Shown here: positions 47,540-56,788 of the stretch, one piece after another
Numbering within the stretch: position 1 is the first letter of the stretch
Layout: the number at the start of each line of letters is the position of its first letter
NCBI GenBank assembly: GCA_045646385.1
Contig: JAZRKQ010000007.1
Span: 1-64,000 of the forward strand
Direction: 5' to 3'
Source: SIG455 sp045646385
Lineage (GTDB): Bacteria > Bacillota > Clostridia > UMGS1810
DNA length: 64,000 bases
The notes under the pieces: generated by a model
Seen by the model: the letters and a program-made list of their open reading frames with translations, nothing else
Databases searched by the model: none
What the model was told of the DNA's origin: nothing
Translations under genes and position numbers: made by a program

Positions 47540-47569
47540 AGAGGATAACATATTGTTGTCCTCTTTTTT
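47540..47569 (+). terminator. Terminator of the tRNA cluster
   Basis: AGAGGATAACA and TGTTGTCCTCT pair around TAT and are followed by T-rich sequence, 5 bases past tRNA-Lys. Confidence 0.85.
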
Positions 47570-47667
47570 GTTTAGAAAACAGAAATAACAAGGGAATCGA
47601 ACCATTAAGTGACTCTCCAAATCTTTGATTTGGTAAGAGAAACTTATGCAGGGAGCGAAGCACATCT

Positions 47668-47687
47668 TTCCCCGACGGCTCATAAAA
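47668..47687 (+). repeat. Direct repeat of tRNA-Lys 3' end (att-like, right copy)
   Basis: Exact 20-base copy of 47520-47539. The 128 bases between the copies carry the tRNA terminator and a stretch (about 47592-47604) that on the minus strand reads GGTTCGATTCCC, i.e. a tRNA T-arm remnant in inverted orientation. No integrase gene is present. Confidence 0.75.
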
Positions 47688-47689
47688 TT

Positions 47690-47718
47690 AAAAATCCTGT
47701 CGCAAGACAGGATTTTTT
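47690..47718. terminator. clpE terminator
   Basis: AAAAATCCTGTC and GACAGGATTTTTT pair around a GCAA tetraloop, just past the clpE stop on the minus strand. Confidence 0.88.
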
Positions 47719-47721
47719 CAT

Positions 47722-50112
47722 TTATACTGAGCAGACAATTTTACCGTTTTCGTCTGTATCTACGTTAACTGTTCCGCCAACCTTTATATCGCCGGCTATT
47801 GCCATTTCTGCTATGGGGTTTTCTATAAAGTTCTGTATGGTCCTGCGCATAGGACGTGCACCGTATTTATAAACGTAACCCTCGGTTACTATGGCATTTT
47901 TTGCGTTCTCGGTAATATTAAGCGTTGCACCGAGCGCATCTACCTCGGATATAATATCTTTAAGCATAAGTTGCGCTATCTGCTTGAGTTCGTCATTTGT
48001 AAGCGGTTTAAACTCAACAATCTCGTCAACACGATTCAAAAATTCCGGACGGAAAGTCTCTTTAAGCGCGGCATCAATATTTGTGCTTATTTTGCCGTTT
48101 TCCGCCTCGCCAAAGCCCATAGACGACGAACGTGTACCGGCATTCGATGTCATTATAATAATAGTGTTTTCAAAATTAACCACTTTGCCGTGACTGTCGG
48201 TAAGTCTGCCGTCGTCGAGTATCTGCAAAAGTATATTGAAAACATCTGCGTGTGCTTTTTCTATCTCGTCAAGTAAAATTACAGAGTACGGTTTAAGGCG
48301 AACTTTTTCTGTAAGTTGACCGCCTTCCTCGTAGCCGATATATCCGGGAGGCGCACCGATAAGTTTGGAAACAGCCTCTTTTTCCATATATTCGCTCATA
48401 TCAAGACGGATAAACATTTTCTCGTCATCAAAAAGTTTTTCTGCAAGCGCTTTAACAAGTTCTGTTTTACCTACACCCGTAGGCCCTACAAATATAAACG
48501 AAACAGGGCGCTTTGCAGACATCTTGAACGCTCTGCGGCGGCGGATTGCCTGAGCAACACCCGTTACTGCGGCATCCTGACCGATTAAGCGCTCGTGCAG
48601 GCGCGCCTCTAAATTTAAAAGTTTGGTTCTGTCGGATTCGTGTATGCTTGTATCAGGTATACCCGTTCTGCGTGATATAACCTCTGCAATATGCTCACTA
48701 GTCAGGCGCATTTTCTTCTGCTCGGCACGGTAAACGCCCAGTTCCTGCTCTATCTGGCATCTGCGCGAAACTATATGCGCGTGCTCCTCGTAACATTCTT
48801 CGCCTTTTACGTTTCCGTTTTCGTCCTCTAAGGCGGTGAGTTTTTCGTAAATTTCCTCGTCTTCGTCGTAGAGCGCGCGTATCTCATTAAGGTTAGGGTC
48901 TTTGGCATTTAAAGATGCCGCCGCCTCATCCAAAACATCTATGGCGTTGTCGGGCTGGAAACGGTCTGAAATATATTTTTCAGACAAATCCACAGCGGCG
49001 GTAATGGCATCATCATCAATGGTGATGTTATGAAAATCGCTGTAAAGTGTTGTGATGCCTTTTAAAATATCTATAGTCTGCGCGCGTGTTGGCTCGTCAA
49101 CCACAACGGGCTGGAAACGGCGCTCAAGTGCGGCGTCTTTTTCAATATGCTGGCGGTACTCGTCGGCAGTAGTTGTGCCGATAATCTGTATCTCACCGCG
49201 AGAGAGTGCCGGTTTTAAAATATTACCTGCACCGGGCGAGCCTTCGGACGCACCAAGCGATGCAAGTGAGTGGATTTCGTCCATAACGAGTACAATGTCG
49301 GGGTTTGCAGCACATTCTTTAACAAGTTTTTCAATCCTTGCCTCAAACTGACCACGGAATTGCGTTCCGCTTATAAGCGACGTAAGGTCTAACTGATAAA
49401 GTTGAACATTAAACAGTTTTTCGGGCACTTCTCGGCTTGCAATTTTAAGAGCAACACCCTCTACAATGGCGGTTTTGCCCACACCGGGCGAGCCGATTAA
49501 AACAGGGTTGTTTTTAGTGCGTCTGTTTAATATCTCAATAGTGCGTTTAATTTCTTCGTCTCTGCCTATAACGGGTTCTATAAGTCCCTCTTTTGCCTGT
49601 TGAGAAAGGTTTACTGCGTACTTTTCTAAAATCGAGCGCTTTTCGCCGCCAAAAGGCGACTGCATATCGGGAGTAATGCCTATTTTAGACGGGTCTATTC
49701 CGAATATAAAACCTCTGGGGCGCTTTTTGGGAGCATCGCCGTTTTCGGGTGGAGGAAGTTCGTCTTCGTCCTCGCCATCTATTTCCTCACCGAACATTTC
49801 GGGCAGATTTTCGCCCAGACTGCCCTGAAGTTTTTCAACAAGTTCGTTTAAATCGAGGTTACTTAAATCACCTTGAATTTCAATAGCCGCGCCATCTATG
49901 CCCATAGACTTTAACATATCCTGCATAGCGTTGGAAAAAGCCGCAGGGTCTGCCGGCATGGCGAATGTCGGCGGCACAATACAGTTTTGCGGTGTAATGG
50001 GTATATTGTGGCTGGCGGCACAAGCAAAGCAGTAGAGTTTTTCCTCTCCGCTTTGTTCGTCTTTAGCCTTAACTATTGCAGGCCTTTGCCCGCATATATG
50101 ACACATTTGCAT
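47722..50112 (-). CDS. clpE: Clp protease ATP-binding subunit with N-terminal zinc finger (ClpE-like)
   Basis: A 796-residue Hsp100 unfoldase. Residues 1-32 form a C4 zinc finger (CHICG near 4-8, CFAC near 28-31) in place of the ClpC double N-domain; this is the ClpE hallmark. An acidic linker (about 105-130) follows, then AAA-1 with Walker A GSPGVGKT near 205, a middle domain, AAA-2 with [16 protein letters not shown] near 535, and a C-terminal domain ending [19 protein letters not shown]. It feeds ClpP and handles stress-damaged proteins. I see no CtsR operator in the promoter region. It has a TTGCAT-17-TATAAT promoter divergent from walR. Confidence 0.92.
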   Translation of the reverse strand: MQMCHICGQRPAIVKAKDEQSGEEKLYCFACAASHNIPITPQNCIVPPTFAMPADPAAFSNAMQDMLKSMGIDGAAIEIQGDLSNLDLNELVEKLQGSLGENLPEMFGEEIDGEDEDELPPPENGDAPKKRPRGFIFGIDPSKIGITPDMQSPFGGEKRSILEKYAVNLSQQAKEGLIEPVIGRDEEIKRTIEILNRRTKNNPVLIGSPGVGKTAIVEGVALKIASREVPEKLFNVQLYQLDLTSLISGTQFRGQFEARIEKLVKECAANPDIVLVMDEIHSLASLGASEGSPGAGNILKPALSRGEIQIIGTTTADEYRQHIEKDAALERRFQPVVVDEPTRAQTIDILKGITTLYSDFHNITIDDDAITAAVDLSEKYISDRFQPDNAIDVLDEAAASLNAKDPNLNEIRALYDEDEEIYEKLTALEDENGNVKGEECYEEHAHIVSRRCQIEQELGVYRAEQKKMRLTSEHIAEVISRRTGIPDTSIHESDRTKLLNLEARLHERLIGQDAAVTGVAQAIRRRRAFKMSAKRPVSFIFVGPTGVGKTELVKALAEKLFDDEKMFIRLDMSEYMEKEAVSKLIGAPPGYIGYEEGGQLTEKVRLKPYSVILLDEIEKAHADVFNILLQILDDGRLTDSHGKVVNFENTIIIMTSNAGTRSSSMGFGEAENGKISTNIDAALKETFRPEFLNRVDEIVEFKPLTNDELKQIAQLMLKDIISEVDALGATLNITENAKNAIVTEGYVYKYGARPMRRTIQNFIENPIAEMAIAGDIKVGGTVNVDTDENGKIVCSV

Positions 50113-50153
50113 TTATATATTCTCCAATCCTTTATTAACAATCATATTGTATC

Positions 50154-50182
50154 ATTATAATGCATTTTTTTAAAATATGCAA
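50154..50182 (-). promoter_or_regulatory. clpE promoter
   Basis: Minus strand TTGCAT (50182-50177), 17-base spacer, perfect TATAAT (50159-50154). Confidence 0.7.
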
Positions 50183-50220
50183 GGAGATAAAGTAAGAAAT
50201 ATTGTTAACAAATATATAAA

Positions 50221-50249
50221 TTGACATTTGCCATATTTAATGTTAGAAT
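50221..50249 (+). promoter_or_regulatory. walRK operon promoter
   Basis: Perfect TTGACA (50221-50226), 17-base spacer, TAGAAT (50244-50249). A palindrome ATTTGTTAACAAAT-like stretch (about 50204-50217) lies just upstream, possibly an operator. Confidence 0.82.
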
Positions 50250-50285
50250 TTAAAATAGGTTAGTATGCTAAAGGAGGAATGTATC

Positions 50286-50984
50286 GTGCAGGATACAGCA
50301 AGAAAAACTATACTGGTAGTTGAAGACGAAAAACCAATAGCAGAAATTTTAAAAGTCAATTTAGTTAAAAACGGATACAAAGTATTAAACGCTTTTGATG
50401 GTGACGAGGCGGTTAATCTTGCGCTGACAACTCAGCCCGACCTTATACTTTTAGACGTGATGCTCCCTAAGCAGGACGGATTTTCCGTGTGCAAAAAAGT
50501 GCGTGAAACCATGTTGTCTACACCTATAATTATGCTCACCGCACGTGCTGAAGAAGTGGACAAAGTGCTGGGTCTTGAACTCGGTGCGGACGACTACATC
50601 ACAAAACCTTTCAGCCTGCGCGAACTTATGGCAAGGGTTAAGGCGAATCTTCGCAGGTCGTCCATTGCGGCGGTTGACTCTAACGAGCCTATATGCTTTG
50701 GCGAACTGGAAATCAATGCAGAGCGTTACGAGGTTAAAAAACGCGGAGAGGTTATAGACCTTACCTATCGTGAATTTGAGTTGCTTAAATATCTCGCTAC
50801 ACAAAGCGGCAGGATTTTTTCAAGAGAGCATCTTTTAAACAAAGTGTGGGACTACGAATACGTGGGTGACGACCGCACGGTTGACGTTACAATCCGCAGA
50901 CTTCGTGAAAAAATTGAAGACGACCCCAGCAACCCGACATATATACTCACCAAACGCGGTGTAGGCTATTATTTTGGTAGTTGA
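50286..50984 (+). CDS. walR: Response regulator WalR (YycF)
   Basis: A 232-residue OmpR-type regulator of wall metabolism. The receiver domain has phosphoacceptor Asp57 in [13 protein letters not shown] and ends [11 protein letters not shown]. The winged-helix output domain has [20 protein letters not shown] and [20 protein letters not shown]. The start is GTG 50286, 8 bases after AAGGAGG; an in-frame ATG at 50265 would include the binding site. The following histidine kinase and walH/walI confirm the assignment. Confidence 0.93.
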   Translation: MQDTARKTILVVEDEKPIAEILKVNLVKNGYKVLNAFDGDEAVNLALTTQPDLILLDVMLPKQDGFSVCKKVRETMLSTPIIMLTARAEEVDKVLGLELGADDYITKPFSLRELMARVKANLRRSSIAAVDSNEPICFGELEINAERYEVKKRGEVIDLTYREFELLKYLATQSGRIFSREHLLNKVWDYEYVGDDRTVDVTIRRLREKIEDDPSNPTYILTKRGVGYYFGS

Positions 50985-50986
50985 TT

Positions 50987-52756
50987 ATGCTTAAAAGTAT
51001 CAGTTTTAAAATAGTTATAATGTTCGTGGCGCTTACGCTGTCGGTTATAATATTTATCGGCACTATGATGACTACGGGCACAAACGGATTTTATCAGCAG
51101 GATTTTATATCGCTGATGGAAAACGTGCTCAGTACATCCATGAAAAACCAACTGGAATTAAATATTGCAGGCGGCGCTACGTTTGATAATATTTATGAAA
51201 GTGTTGACGCATACGCCGTGCAACTTGGTATAGACTCGTTCCGCAACTGCTACGTGCTGGACGGAAAAACAGGCAAGGTGCTTCGAGGTTCAAACGCAGA
51301 ACTTGCGCAGACGCTTGAAACTTCGTCCAACATAATTGCCGCCATGACGGGAAGAGTCGGCAAAGAGGAAAATGCTAAATATATGGACTACGCCCTGCCG
51401 ATAAACGGTGTAGACGGCACAGTTCAGTACATTATATATGTTAAAGACAGTAAGGAAGAGCCAAACACTATCCTTTCGCAGATATTCGGTATTATGTTCC
51501 AGTCACTTCTTTTGGGTATTGTTATATCCGTCCTGTTCGGCATAATACTTTCAAAAACAATTATCAGCCCCATCACATCGCTTACTCATAAAGCGAAAAA
51601 GATTTCTTCGGGCGATTTCGGCAGCACTATCGACGTTAAATCAGAGGACGAAATAGGCAAACTCACCGAAACATTTAACGATATGAGTTACGAACTGGCA
51701 CAAACCCTTACCGCTATTCAAGGCGAAAACGACAAACTTGAAACGATTTTCCGCTATATGACCGACGGTGTGGTGGCTTTTGACGAGGCGGGCGAACTTA
51801 TCCACATTAACCCTGCCGCACGTAAAATGCTGAGTATCCCAGAGGGGGAACAGGTTAAATTTGAAACAGTATTTGCAAAAGACGAAATAAGTTTTGGTCA
51901 GGTTGCATTCCTTGCACACGGAAGCACAAAGGAACTTATTTTAAACCGTGATGGCAAAGAAATCCGTGCATACCTTGCAACGCTTAATACAGACGGTAAA
52001 GCAGGCGGTGTTGTATCGGTGCTTCAGGATATTACCGAGCAGCAGAAACTTGACCTTTCCCGCCGTGAGTTTGTTGCAAACGTATCACACGAACTGCGCA
52101 CGCCCCTTACAACAGTTAAAAGTTATGCCGAAACGCTGAAAGATTTTTTAGACGACGATTTCGACAAAGACCAGTTTGAAAGTTTTTTAACCGTTATAGA
52201 GGGAGAAACCGACCGTATGACACGCCTTGTGCGTGACCTTTTAATTCTTTCAAAACTCGATTACGGCAAAAACCAACTCCGCAAAGAACGGTTTAATCTT
52301 TCCAAACTTTTAGCCGATGTAATTTCTAAAATGAAAATATCGGCAGACAACAAAAACCAGACTCTTATATACGAGCCGACCAACTCAATATCATCGTTTG
52401 TGGGTGATAAGGACAGAATTGAGCAGGTTATTATAAATATTATATCTAACGCTATAAAATACACACCCGAAGACGGCGAGATTTTTGTTACAAGTATGTG
52501 CGTGTACGACACGGCATATATTAAAGTAAAAGATACAGGCATCGGTATTCCAAGAAAAGACCTTTCGCATATATTTGAAAGGTTCTACCGAGTTGACAAA
52601 GCACGTGCACGTGCACAGGGCGGTACGGGATTAGGGCTTGCAATTGCTAAAGAAATTGTAGAGGCTCACGATGGTACAATTGAAATACACAGCGTATTTA
52701 CAAAAGGAACAGAGGTAATTATAAAACTGCCCATATCCCAAACAGAGGAACTATAA
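50987..52756 (+). CDS. walK: Sensor histidine kinase WalK (YycG)
   Basis: A 589-residue kinase. The first membrane segment is near residues 8-28, an extracellular sensor domain covers about 30-165, and the second segment lies near 170-190. A HAMP domain with the ISPITSLTHKAKKI region follows, then a PAS domain (about 265-355). HisKA has His368 in FVANVSHELRTPLTTVKSYA. HATPase has NIISNAIKYTPEDG, VKDTGIGIP and GGTGLGLAIAKE. ATG 50987 or an in-frame TTG at 50981 could start it; both follow walR closely. It phosphorylates WalR in response to wall state. Confidence 0.93.
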   Translation: MLKSISFKIVIMFVALTLSVIIFIGTMMTTGTNGFYQQDFISLMENVLSTSMKNQLELNIAGGATFDNIYESVDAYAVQLGIDSFRNCYVLDGKTGKVLRGSNAELAQTLETSSNIIAAMTGRVGKEENAKYMDYALPINGVDGTVQYIIYVKDSKEEPNTILSQIFGIMFQSLLLGIVISVLFGIILSKTIISPITSLTHKAKKISSGDFGSTIDVKSEDEIGKLTETFNDMSYELAQTLTAIQGENDKLETIFRYMTDGVVAFDEAGELIHINPAARKMLSIPEGEQVKFETVFAKDEISFGQVAFLAHGSTKELILNRDGKEIRAYLATLNTDGKAGGVVSVLQDITEQQKLDLSRREFVANVSHELRTPLTTVKSYAETLKDFLDDDFDKDQFESFLTVIEGETDRMTRLVRDLLILSKLDYGKNQLRKERFNLSKLLADVISKMKISADNKNQTLIYEPTNSISSFVGDKDRIEQVIINIISNAIKYTPEDGEIFVTSMCVYDTAYIKVKDTGIGIPRKDLSHIFERFYRVDKARARAQGGTGLGLAIAKEIVEAHDGTIEIHSVFTKGTEVIIKLPISQTEEL

Positions 52757-52886
52757 AGCAGGGTGGCGAAAAAACGCAATTTGTTATAGTATTTTAAAGT
52801 GTTTGTAATATGGTTGTAATAATAATATGCTAGAATGTTAGTATAGAATCTATAAGTGCCCCTTTTTATTATATGGAGATATAGTT

Positions 52887-53357
52887 ATGAAAAAATTTTT
52901 AACAACATTTATTGCTTTGGCATTGGTTGCATTAATTTGCGTTTGTCCTTTGGCGGCATCTGCTTCAAGCGAAACCGTTACAAACGATTATGCCGGTACA
53001 TGCAACTGGCTTATTACAATTAAAAATCCCGAAGCCGTTTCCTCAACCACATCTGCAAAAACGTTTGTTATTTCTGCTGTGGCTGTTGAGGGCGCTATGA
53101 TTACGCTTTACAACCTTAACACCACAACAAACCTTTACGAAAAGATTTATGTTGGCGGAGCACCATTGGAAACCGTAGTGGGCGCAAGCGGTCTGTATGC
53201 TCAGCAGATAACCCTTAGAGAGGGTATGAATAACCTTATGGTTTATGCTACAAACGGGTTTGACGATCAGGCTATCCGCTTGGATATCAATCTTTTAAGC
53301 GAAGGTTTTATTGACAAAATCAAGTCATTCACAATTGATTTTGCTAATATGTTCTAA
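52887..53357 (+). CDS. Secreted small protein in the wal operon (Ig-like fold suspected)
   Basis: A 156-residue exported protein with a clear signal peptide (residues 1-27, MKKFLTT... to AASA). The mature part is beta-rich: WLITIKNPEAV..TFVISAVAVEG, then LREGMNNLMVYATNG, spaced as in bacterial Ig-like domains. No lipobox or anchor is visible. It lies between walK and walH, and its TAA overlaps the walH ATG (TAATG), implying coupling. It is not part of the known Bacillus wal operon. The function is unknown; it could be an external partner of WalK or WalH. Confidence 0.7.
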   Translation: MKKFLTTFIALALVALICVCPLAASASSETVTNDYAGTCNWLITIKNPEAVSSTTSAKTFVISAVAVEGAMITLYNLNTTTNLYEKIYVGGAPLETVVGASGLYAQQITLREGMNNLMVYATNGFDDQAIRLDINLLSEGFIDKIKSFTIDFANMF

Positions 53358-54790
53358 TGTCGGGTATGCATATGAAAAAGCAGAACGTTAAGACTTATGT
53401 GCTGATTGCTCTTATAATCAGCAGCGTGGTTCTTACGGGCAAAATATGGTTTAACGAAAAATTATGGCCGGAAGGCTATAATTTTTTTGCTGTAATTACG
53501 GATAATTTTTCGTTTGGTGACGATGATTTTGTGTCGTCACTCACAAAAGAAACCATATCGTTTCCGCAGACGCTTGTTGTAACTAATCTTGAAAAAAGAA
53601 GTGTATACGGTGCCGACAGCGAGTCGTTCGAAGCAATGGTACCTGATGTTAAAGAACTTTTGCGCCTTGCTCTTGAAAACAGCGATAAAATGCTGATAGG
53701 CGAACAGGAATGGTCGCAGGCCTTAAAAACACAGTCAATTCACGTAACGTATTCAGTTGCGTATGACTCCAAACTGTTTTTAAACATTTTAGGCTCTTAT
53801 AAGACGGACGATAACTCTATCCCCGTAAGGGAGTTTATTATATCTTCGTCAGACCTATCCTCAACTGGTGCAGACGTGTATATGCGCAGGTATGATACTG
53901 CTGAGATTTTGAAAACAAGTGTTATGTGGAAAAAACAGCGCCTTGTTGATATGATAAACACCTATGCGCTCGACTCTATAGGGGATTTGTCATATTCGTC
54001 AGAACTTAATTTTGATCAAGCGCAAATGGGCGAAGGCGCACGGCAAAAAGTGCTTATAGAATCGAACGTGCTTATTCTGCTTAACAAGCGCTTAAGCCAT
54101 ATGCTTGAAGAGTTTAATCCGCTTTACCAGCACGATTATAACACCGATGTGGTAGATAGTCTGCTTACACAATTCGGCTATAATGTTTCGGGCGCACGAA
54201 AATATACTGAGCGTGATAATTCCATAGTTTTTGTGGAAAACTATTCTACACTCAAACTCCATCCTAACGGACTTGTGGAATACAAAGCCGTAGATGCGGC
54301 AAAAGGAATTGACCTCGGCAGCGGAAACGACTTTTACGAAGGTTTGCTCGGTTGTGTGGACTTTGTAAACCGCTTATGGGGAAAGGTGCTCCCGTCTGAG
54401 GCTCTTAATATTAACATTTCGTCAGACGTTATTGACACCAAGACCAACTCGTTCCGCTTGACTATGGACTACTTTGCCGACGGCGCACAGGTAAGTATTG
54501 ATATGCCTCAGTCTACATCACACCCGTCTATGAATCATGGTGTTGAAATAGAAGTTGTCGGCGGTAAGATTGTTTCGTACCGTCAGGCACTTGCGTATTT
54601 TGAGTCTGTCGATATGGCAACTCACGGCACGTCTGCAATAGAAGCGCTCGACAAACTTATGGCGGAAACCAATATGGAGGGGCAGGTTATAAAAAATCTT
54701 TACCCCGTATATATTGCCGACGGCACAACCTACAGAAAATCTGCATGGGCGGCACGCACAGCCGACGGCAGAACGATAATAATAAATTAA
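53357..54790 (+). CDS. walH: WalK regulator WalH (YycH-like)
   Basis: A 477-residue protein with one N-terminal membrane helix (about residues 13-30) and a large extracytoplasmic part, the YycH layout. It lies directly before a YycI-like gene. In Bacillus, YycH and YycI are membrane partners of WalK that modulate its activity. Sequence similarity is modest and the call leans on context. An in-frame ATG at 53372 (MKKQNVKTY) is an alternative start. Confidence 0.75.
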   Translation: MSGMHMKKQNVKTYVLIALIISSVVLTGKIWFNEKLWPEGYNFFAVITDNFSFGDDDFVSSLTKETISFPQTLVVTNLEKRSVYGADSESFEAMVPDVKELLRLALENSDKMLIGEQEWSQALKTQSIHVTYSVAYDSKLFLNILGSYKTDDNSIPVREFIISSSDLSSTGADVYMRRYDTAEILKTSVMWKKQRLVDMINTYALDSIGDLSYSSELNFDQAQMGEGARQKVLIESNVLILLNKRLSHMLEEFNPLYQHDYNTDVVDSLLTQFGYNVSGARKYTERDNSIVFVENYSTLKLHPNGLVEYKAVDAAKGIDLGSGNDFYEGLLGCVDFVNRLWGKVLPSEALNINISSDVIDTKTNSFRLTMDYFADGAQVSIDMPQSTSHPSMNHGVEIEVVGGKIVSYRQALAYFESVDMATHGTSAIEALDKLMAETNMEGQVIKNLYPVYIADGTTYRKSAWAARTADGRTIIIN

Positions 54791-54802
54791 GGAGGTGTCT
54801 GT

Positions 54803-55522
54803 ATGAACTGGGAAAGAGTTAAAAATTTTCTTATCGTTTTATTTATAGGTATCAATATTTTTCTGGTAGTGTTTATGCTTACCTCGTTTAACAACAGCGC
54901 CTCTGTAAATAAATCTGTAGTTAAAGATACCGTAAGCATATTAAACGCAAACGGAATTTCTATAAACGAAGATATTATCCCGTCTTCAATTTCCAATCCC
55001 GGTACATTCGACGTGGTTGCAATAAATGTGAACAGTTCGTATGCATCACCAAAAACATTGGAAGCAGGCAACACCGAGTCGGAACTTAAAAAAGCACTAA
55101 AAGTACTCGGCGTAAAAGATTATGAGATTTTTAAAAAAGATGATTTTAATTATTCAGTAATGCAAAAGGCGAACGGGTATTTTATATTCGACAGCGGCAT
55201 TAAGGCCACCATTAACGGCAACAATATAGCGCTCAGCGGTGTGTGGTATAAACAACAAACCAAGCCAAAGTCGGATACGTATTCTGACGGAGGAATTGTA
55301 TACGTTACGGGCGTGCTGATTGATTTTATAAACAACGCAGACAGAGATTCTGCAGTTCACACCGAAATAACGGGAATAGATACCGGCTACTGCGTTCCGC
55401 AGTACGGAAGCGGGTTGGACCATAAATCTATGCCTGCGGTGCCGTGCTATTGCATTACTACATCTAACGGAGCAGCATTTTTATACGATGCCGTAAGCGG
55501 TGCGTATTTAAAAAATAAATAA
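54803..55522 (+). CDS. walI: WalK regulator WalI (YycI-like)
   Basis: A 239-residue protein starting MNWERVKNFLIVLFIGINIF, the typical YycI opening, with a single membrane helix and an external domain. Motifs at the C-terminus (PAVPCYCITTSNGAAFLYDA) fit the YycI/PepSY-like fold. GGAGGTG precedes the ATG. It follows walH by 12 bases. The next usual gene, walJ, is missing. Confidence 0.78.
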   Translation: MNWERVKNFLIVLFIGINIFLVVFMLTSFNNSASVNKSVVKDTVSILNANGISINEDIIPSSISNPGTFDVVAINVNSSYASPKTLEAGNTESELKKALKVLGVKDYEIFKKDDFNYSVMQKANGYFIFDSGIKATINGNNIALSGVWYKQQTKPKSDTYSDGGIVYVTGVLIDFINNADRDSAVHTEITGIDTGYCVPQYGSGLDHKSMPAVPCYCITTSNGAAFLYDAVSGAYLKNK

Positions 55523-55544
55523 TATTTAAAAGGAGATATACACT

Positions 55545-55898
55545 ATGGCAAAACACAGAATGCCACCCATGGGTGGTATGGGCGGAATGGGCAACATGAA
55601 CAATATGATTAAACAGGCTCAGAAAATGCAGCAGGATATGCTTAAAATGCAGGAAGAGATGGAGGTTGCAGAGTTTGAGGCAACGTCCGGCGGAGGTGCA
55701 GTAACTGTTAAAGTTTCTGGTAAAAAAGAGGTTACAGAAATCAAAATCAACCCCGAAGTAGTTGACGCAGACGATGTTGAAATGCTTGAAGACCTTATTT
55801 TAGTAGCCGTAAACGACGCTATGAAAAAAGTTGACGGCGCAAGTTCGGAACGCCTTGGCAAACTTACTGGCGGAATGAATATCCCCGGATTGTTTTAA
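55545..55898 (+). CDS. YbaB/EbfC nucleoid-associated protein
   Basis: A 117-residue DNA-binding dimer. It has a Met/Gly-rich start ([15 protein letters not shown]), then the family core [39 protein letters not shown] and [15 protein letters not shown]. In most bacteria it lies between dnaX and recR; here it follows walI by 22 bases with AAGGAGATAT as its site. Confidence 0.92.
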   Translation: MAKHRMPPMGGMGGMGNMNNMIKQAQKMQQDMLKMQEEMEVAEFEATSGGGAVTVKVSGKKEVTEIKINPEVVDADDVEMLEDLILVAVNDAMKKVDGASSERLGKLTGGMNIPGLF

Positions 55899-55921
55899 GT
55901 TTATTTGATTAATTTAATTAT

Positions 55922-55980
55922 AAAAAGAACAGCACTTTATTCGCTTGACTATATTTATGCGAAAAAGCACTGTTCTTTTT
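55922..55980 (+). repeat. Variable-stem/conserved-loop hairpin, copy E
   Basis: Arms from 55922 and to 55980 (AAAAAGAACAG..ACTTT with two mismatches and one bulge) close on CGC/GCG around a 14-nt loop TTGACTATATTTAT at 55945-55958. It is followed by T8, so this copy can also terminate ybaB transcripts. Confidence 0.78.
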
Positions 55981-56053
55981 TTTAAAATGCGTGGTAACAT
56001 TCATTGCCGCACCATCAAGATAAAATTTTGTGTGCCGGAACTGTTGATAAACA

Positions 56054-56113
56054 AATAAGGGTGTATATAATCTTGCCTAAATATGCTCAAGCAAGATTAT
56101 ATACACCCTTATT
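56054..56113 (-). repeat. Variable-stem/conserved-loop hairpin, copy F
   Basis: A perfect 23-bp stem: 56054-56076 pairs with 56091-56113. The 14-nt loop, read on the minus strand, is TTGAGCATATTTAG. It lies 18 bases past the rex stop with the loop in the sense direction of rex, opposite to copy E. No T-run directly follows on either strand. Confidence 0.83.
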
Positions 56114-56131
56114 ATAATTGAATATATTTTA

Positions 56132-56785
56132 TTATTCGTCTATCTGTGTTAATTTATACGAAAGTGTCATAAGCGAATCGCTCAGGTGAACATTCTCCAC
56201 CGCAACACCATCGGGCAGATGCAGTTCTCCGTAAGAGAAGTTCCATATCCCTTTAATGCCCAAAGAAACCAGCCTGTTAGCCTCTTTTTCAACTGCACTT
56301 TTGGGTAGTGCCAGAATAGCGATATCGGGCTTGTTCTCTTTAACAAAGTCGTCCATTGCGGCAGATCTCTGCACGGCAATGCCGTTTATCTCTTTGCCGA
56401 CGAGGTTTTCATCAGCATCAAAAATGCCTACTAAGTTGAACCCTCTTTTGCGGAAATTACTGTGCTTTGCAAGTGCTTTGCCTAAGTTTCCCGCACCGAC
56501 TATAATGGTTTTATAACCCCTGTCAAGGCCTAAAATGTTTGCAATCTGCTTGTGAAGTTCGGCAACATTGTAGCCGTAGCCCTGCTGACCGAATCCGCCA
56601 AAGCAGTTTAAATCCTGACGTATCTGCGATGCGGTAACACCCATAAGCGTGCTTAAATCTTTAGAAGATATACGCGCAATGCCTTTGCCTAAAAGTTCGC
56701 CGAGGTATCTGTAATACCTTGGCAATCGCTTGATAACCACAGGTGAAACACTTTTCTCTTTCACTCTTTTATCCACCTTATTCAT
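56132..56785 (-). CDS. rex: Redox-sensing transcriptional repressor Rex
   Basis: A 217-residue NADH sensor. The winged-helix N-terminus has VVIKRLPRYYRYLGEL, STLMGVTASQIRQDL and FGGFGQQGYGYNV. The Rossmann domain has IIVGAGNLGKALAKH. Rex lets go of DNA at high NADH/NAD and controls fermentative and respiratory genes. It follows icd by 3 bases, an unusual partner, implying shared expression. I could not identify a clear Rex operator near gltA, icd or acn. Confidence 0.95.
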   Translation of the reverse strand: MNKVDKRVKEKSVSPVVIKRLPRYYRYLGELLGKGIARISSKDLSTLMGVTASQIRQDLNCFGGFGQQGYGYNVAELHKQIANILGLDRGYKTIIVGAGNLGKALAKHSNFRKRGFNLVGIFDADENLVGKEINGIAVQRSAAMDDFVKENKPDIAILALPKSAVEKEANRLVSLGIKGIWNFSYGELHLPDGVAVENVHLSDSLMTLSYKLTQIDE

Positions 56786-56788
56786 AAA

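Noticed and set aside
47043..47548. Reading frames across the tRNA cluster on both strands
   Set aside because: They only translate tRNA genes.
50204..50217. TTGTTAACAA as a Rex operator upstream of walR
   Set aside because: Half-sites abut without the 4-base spacer expected for Rex operators of clostridia; listed only as a possible palindromic operator.
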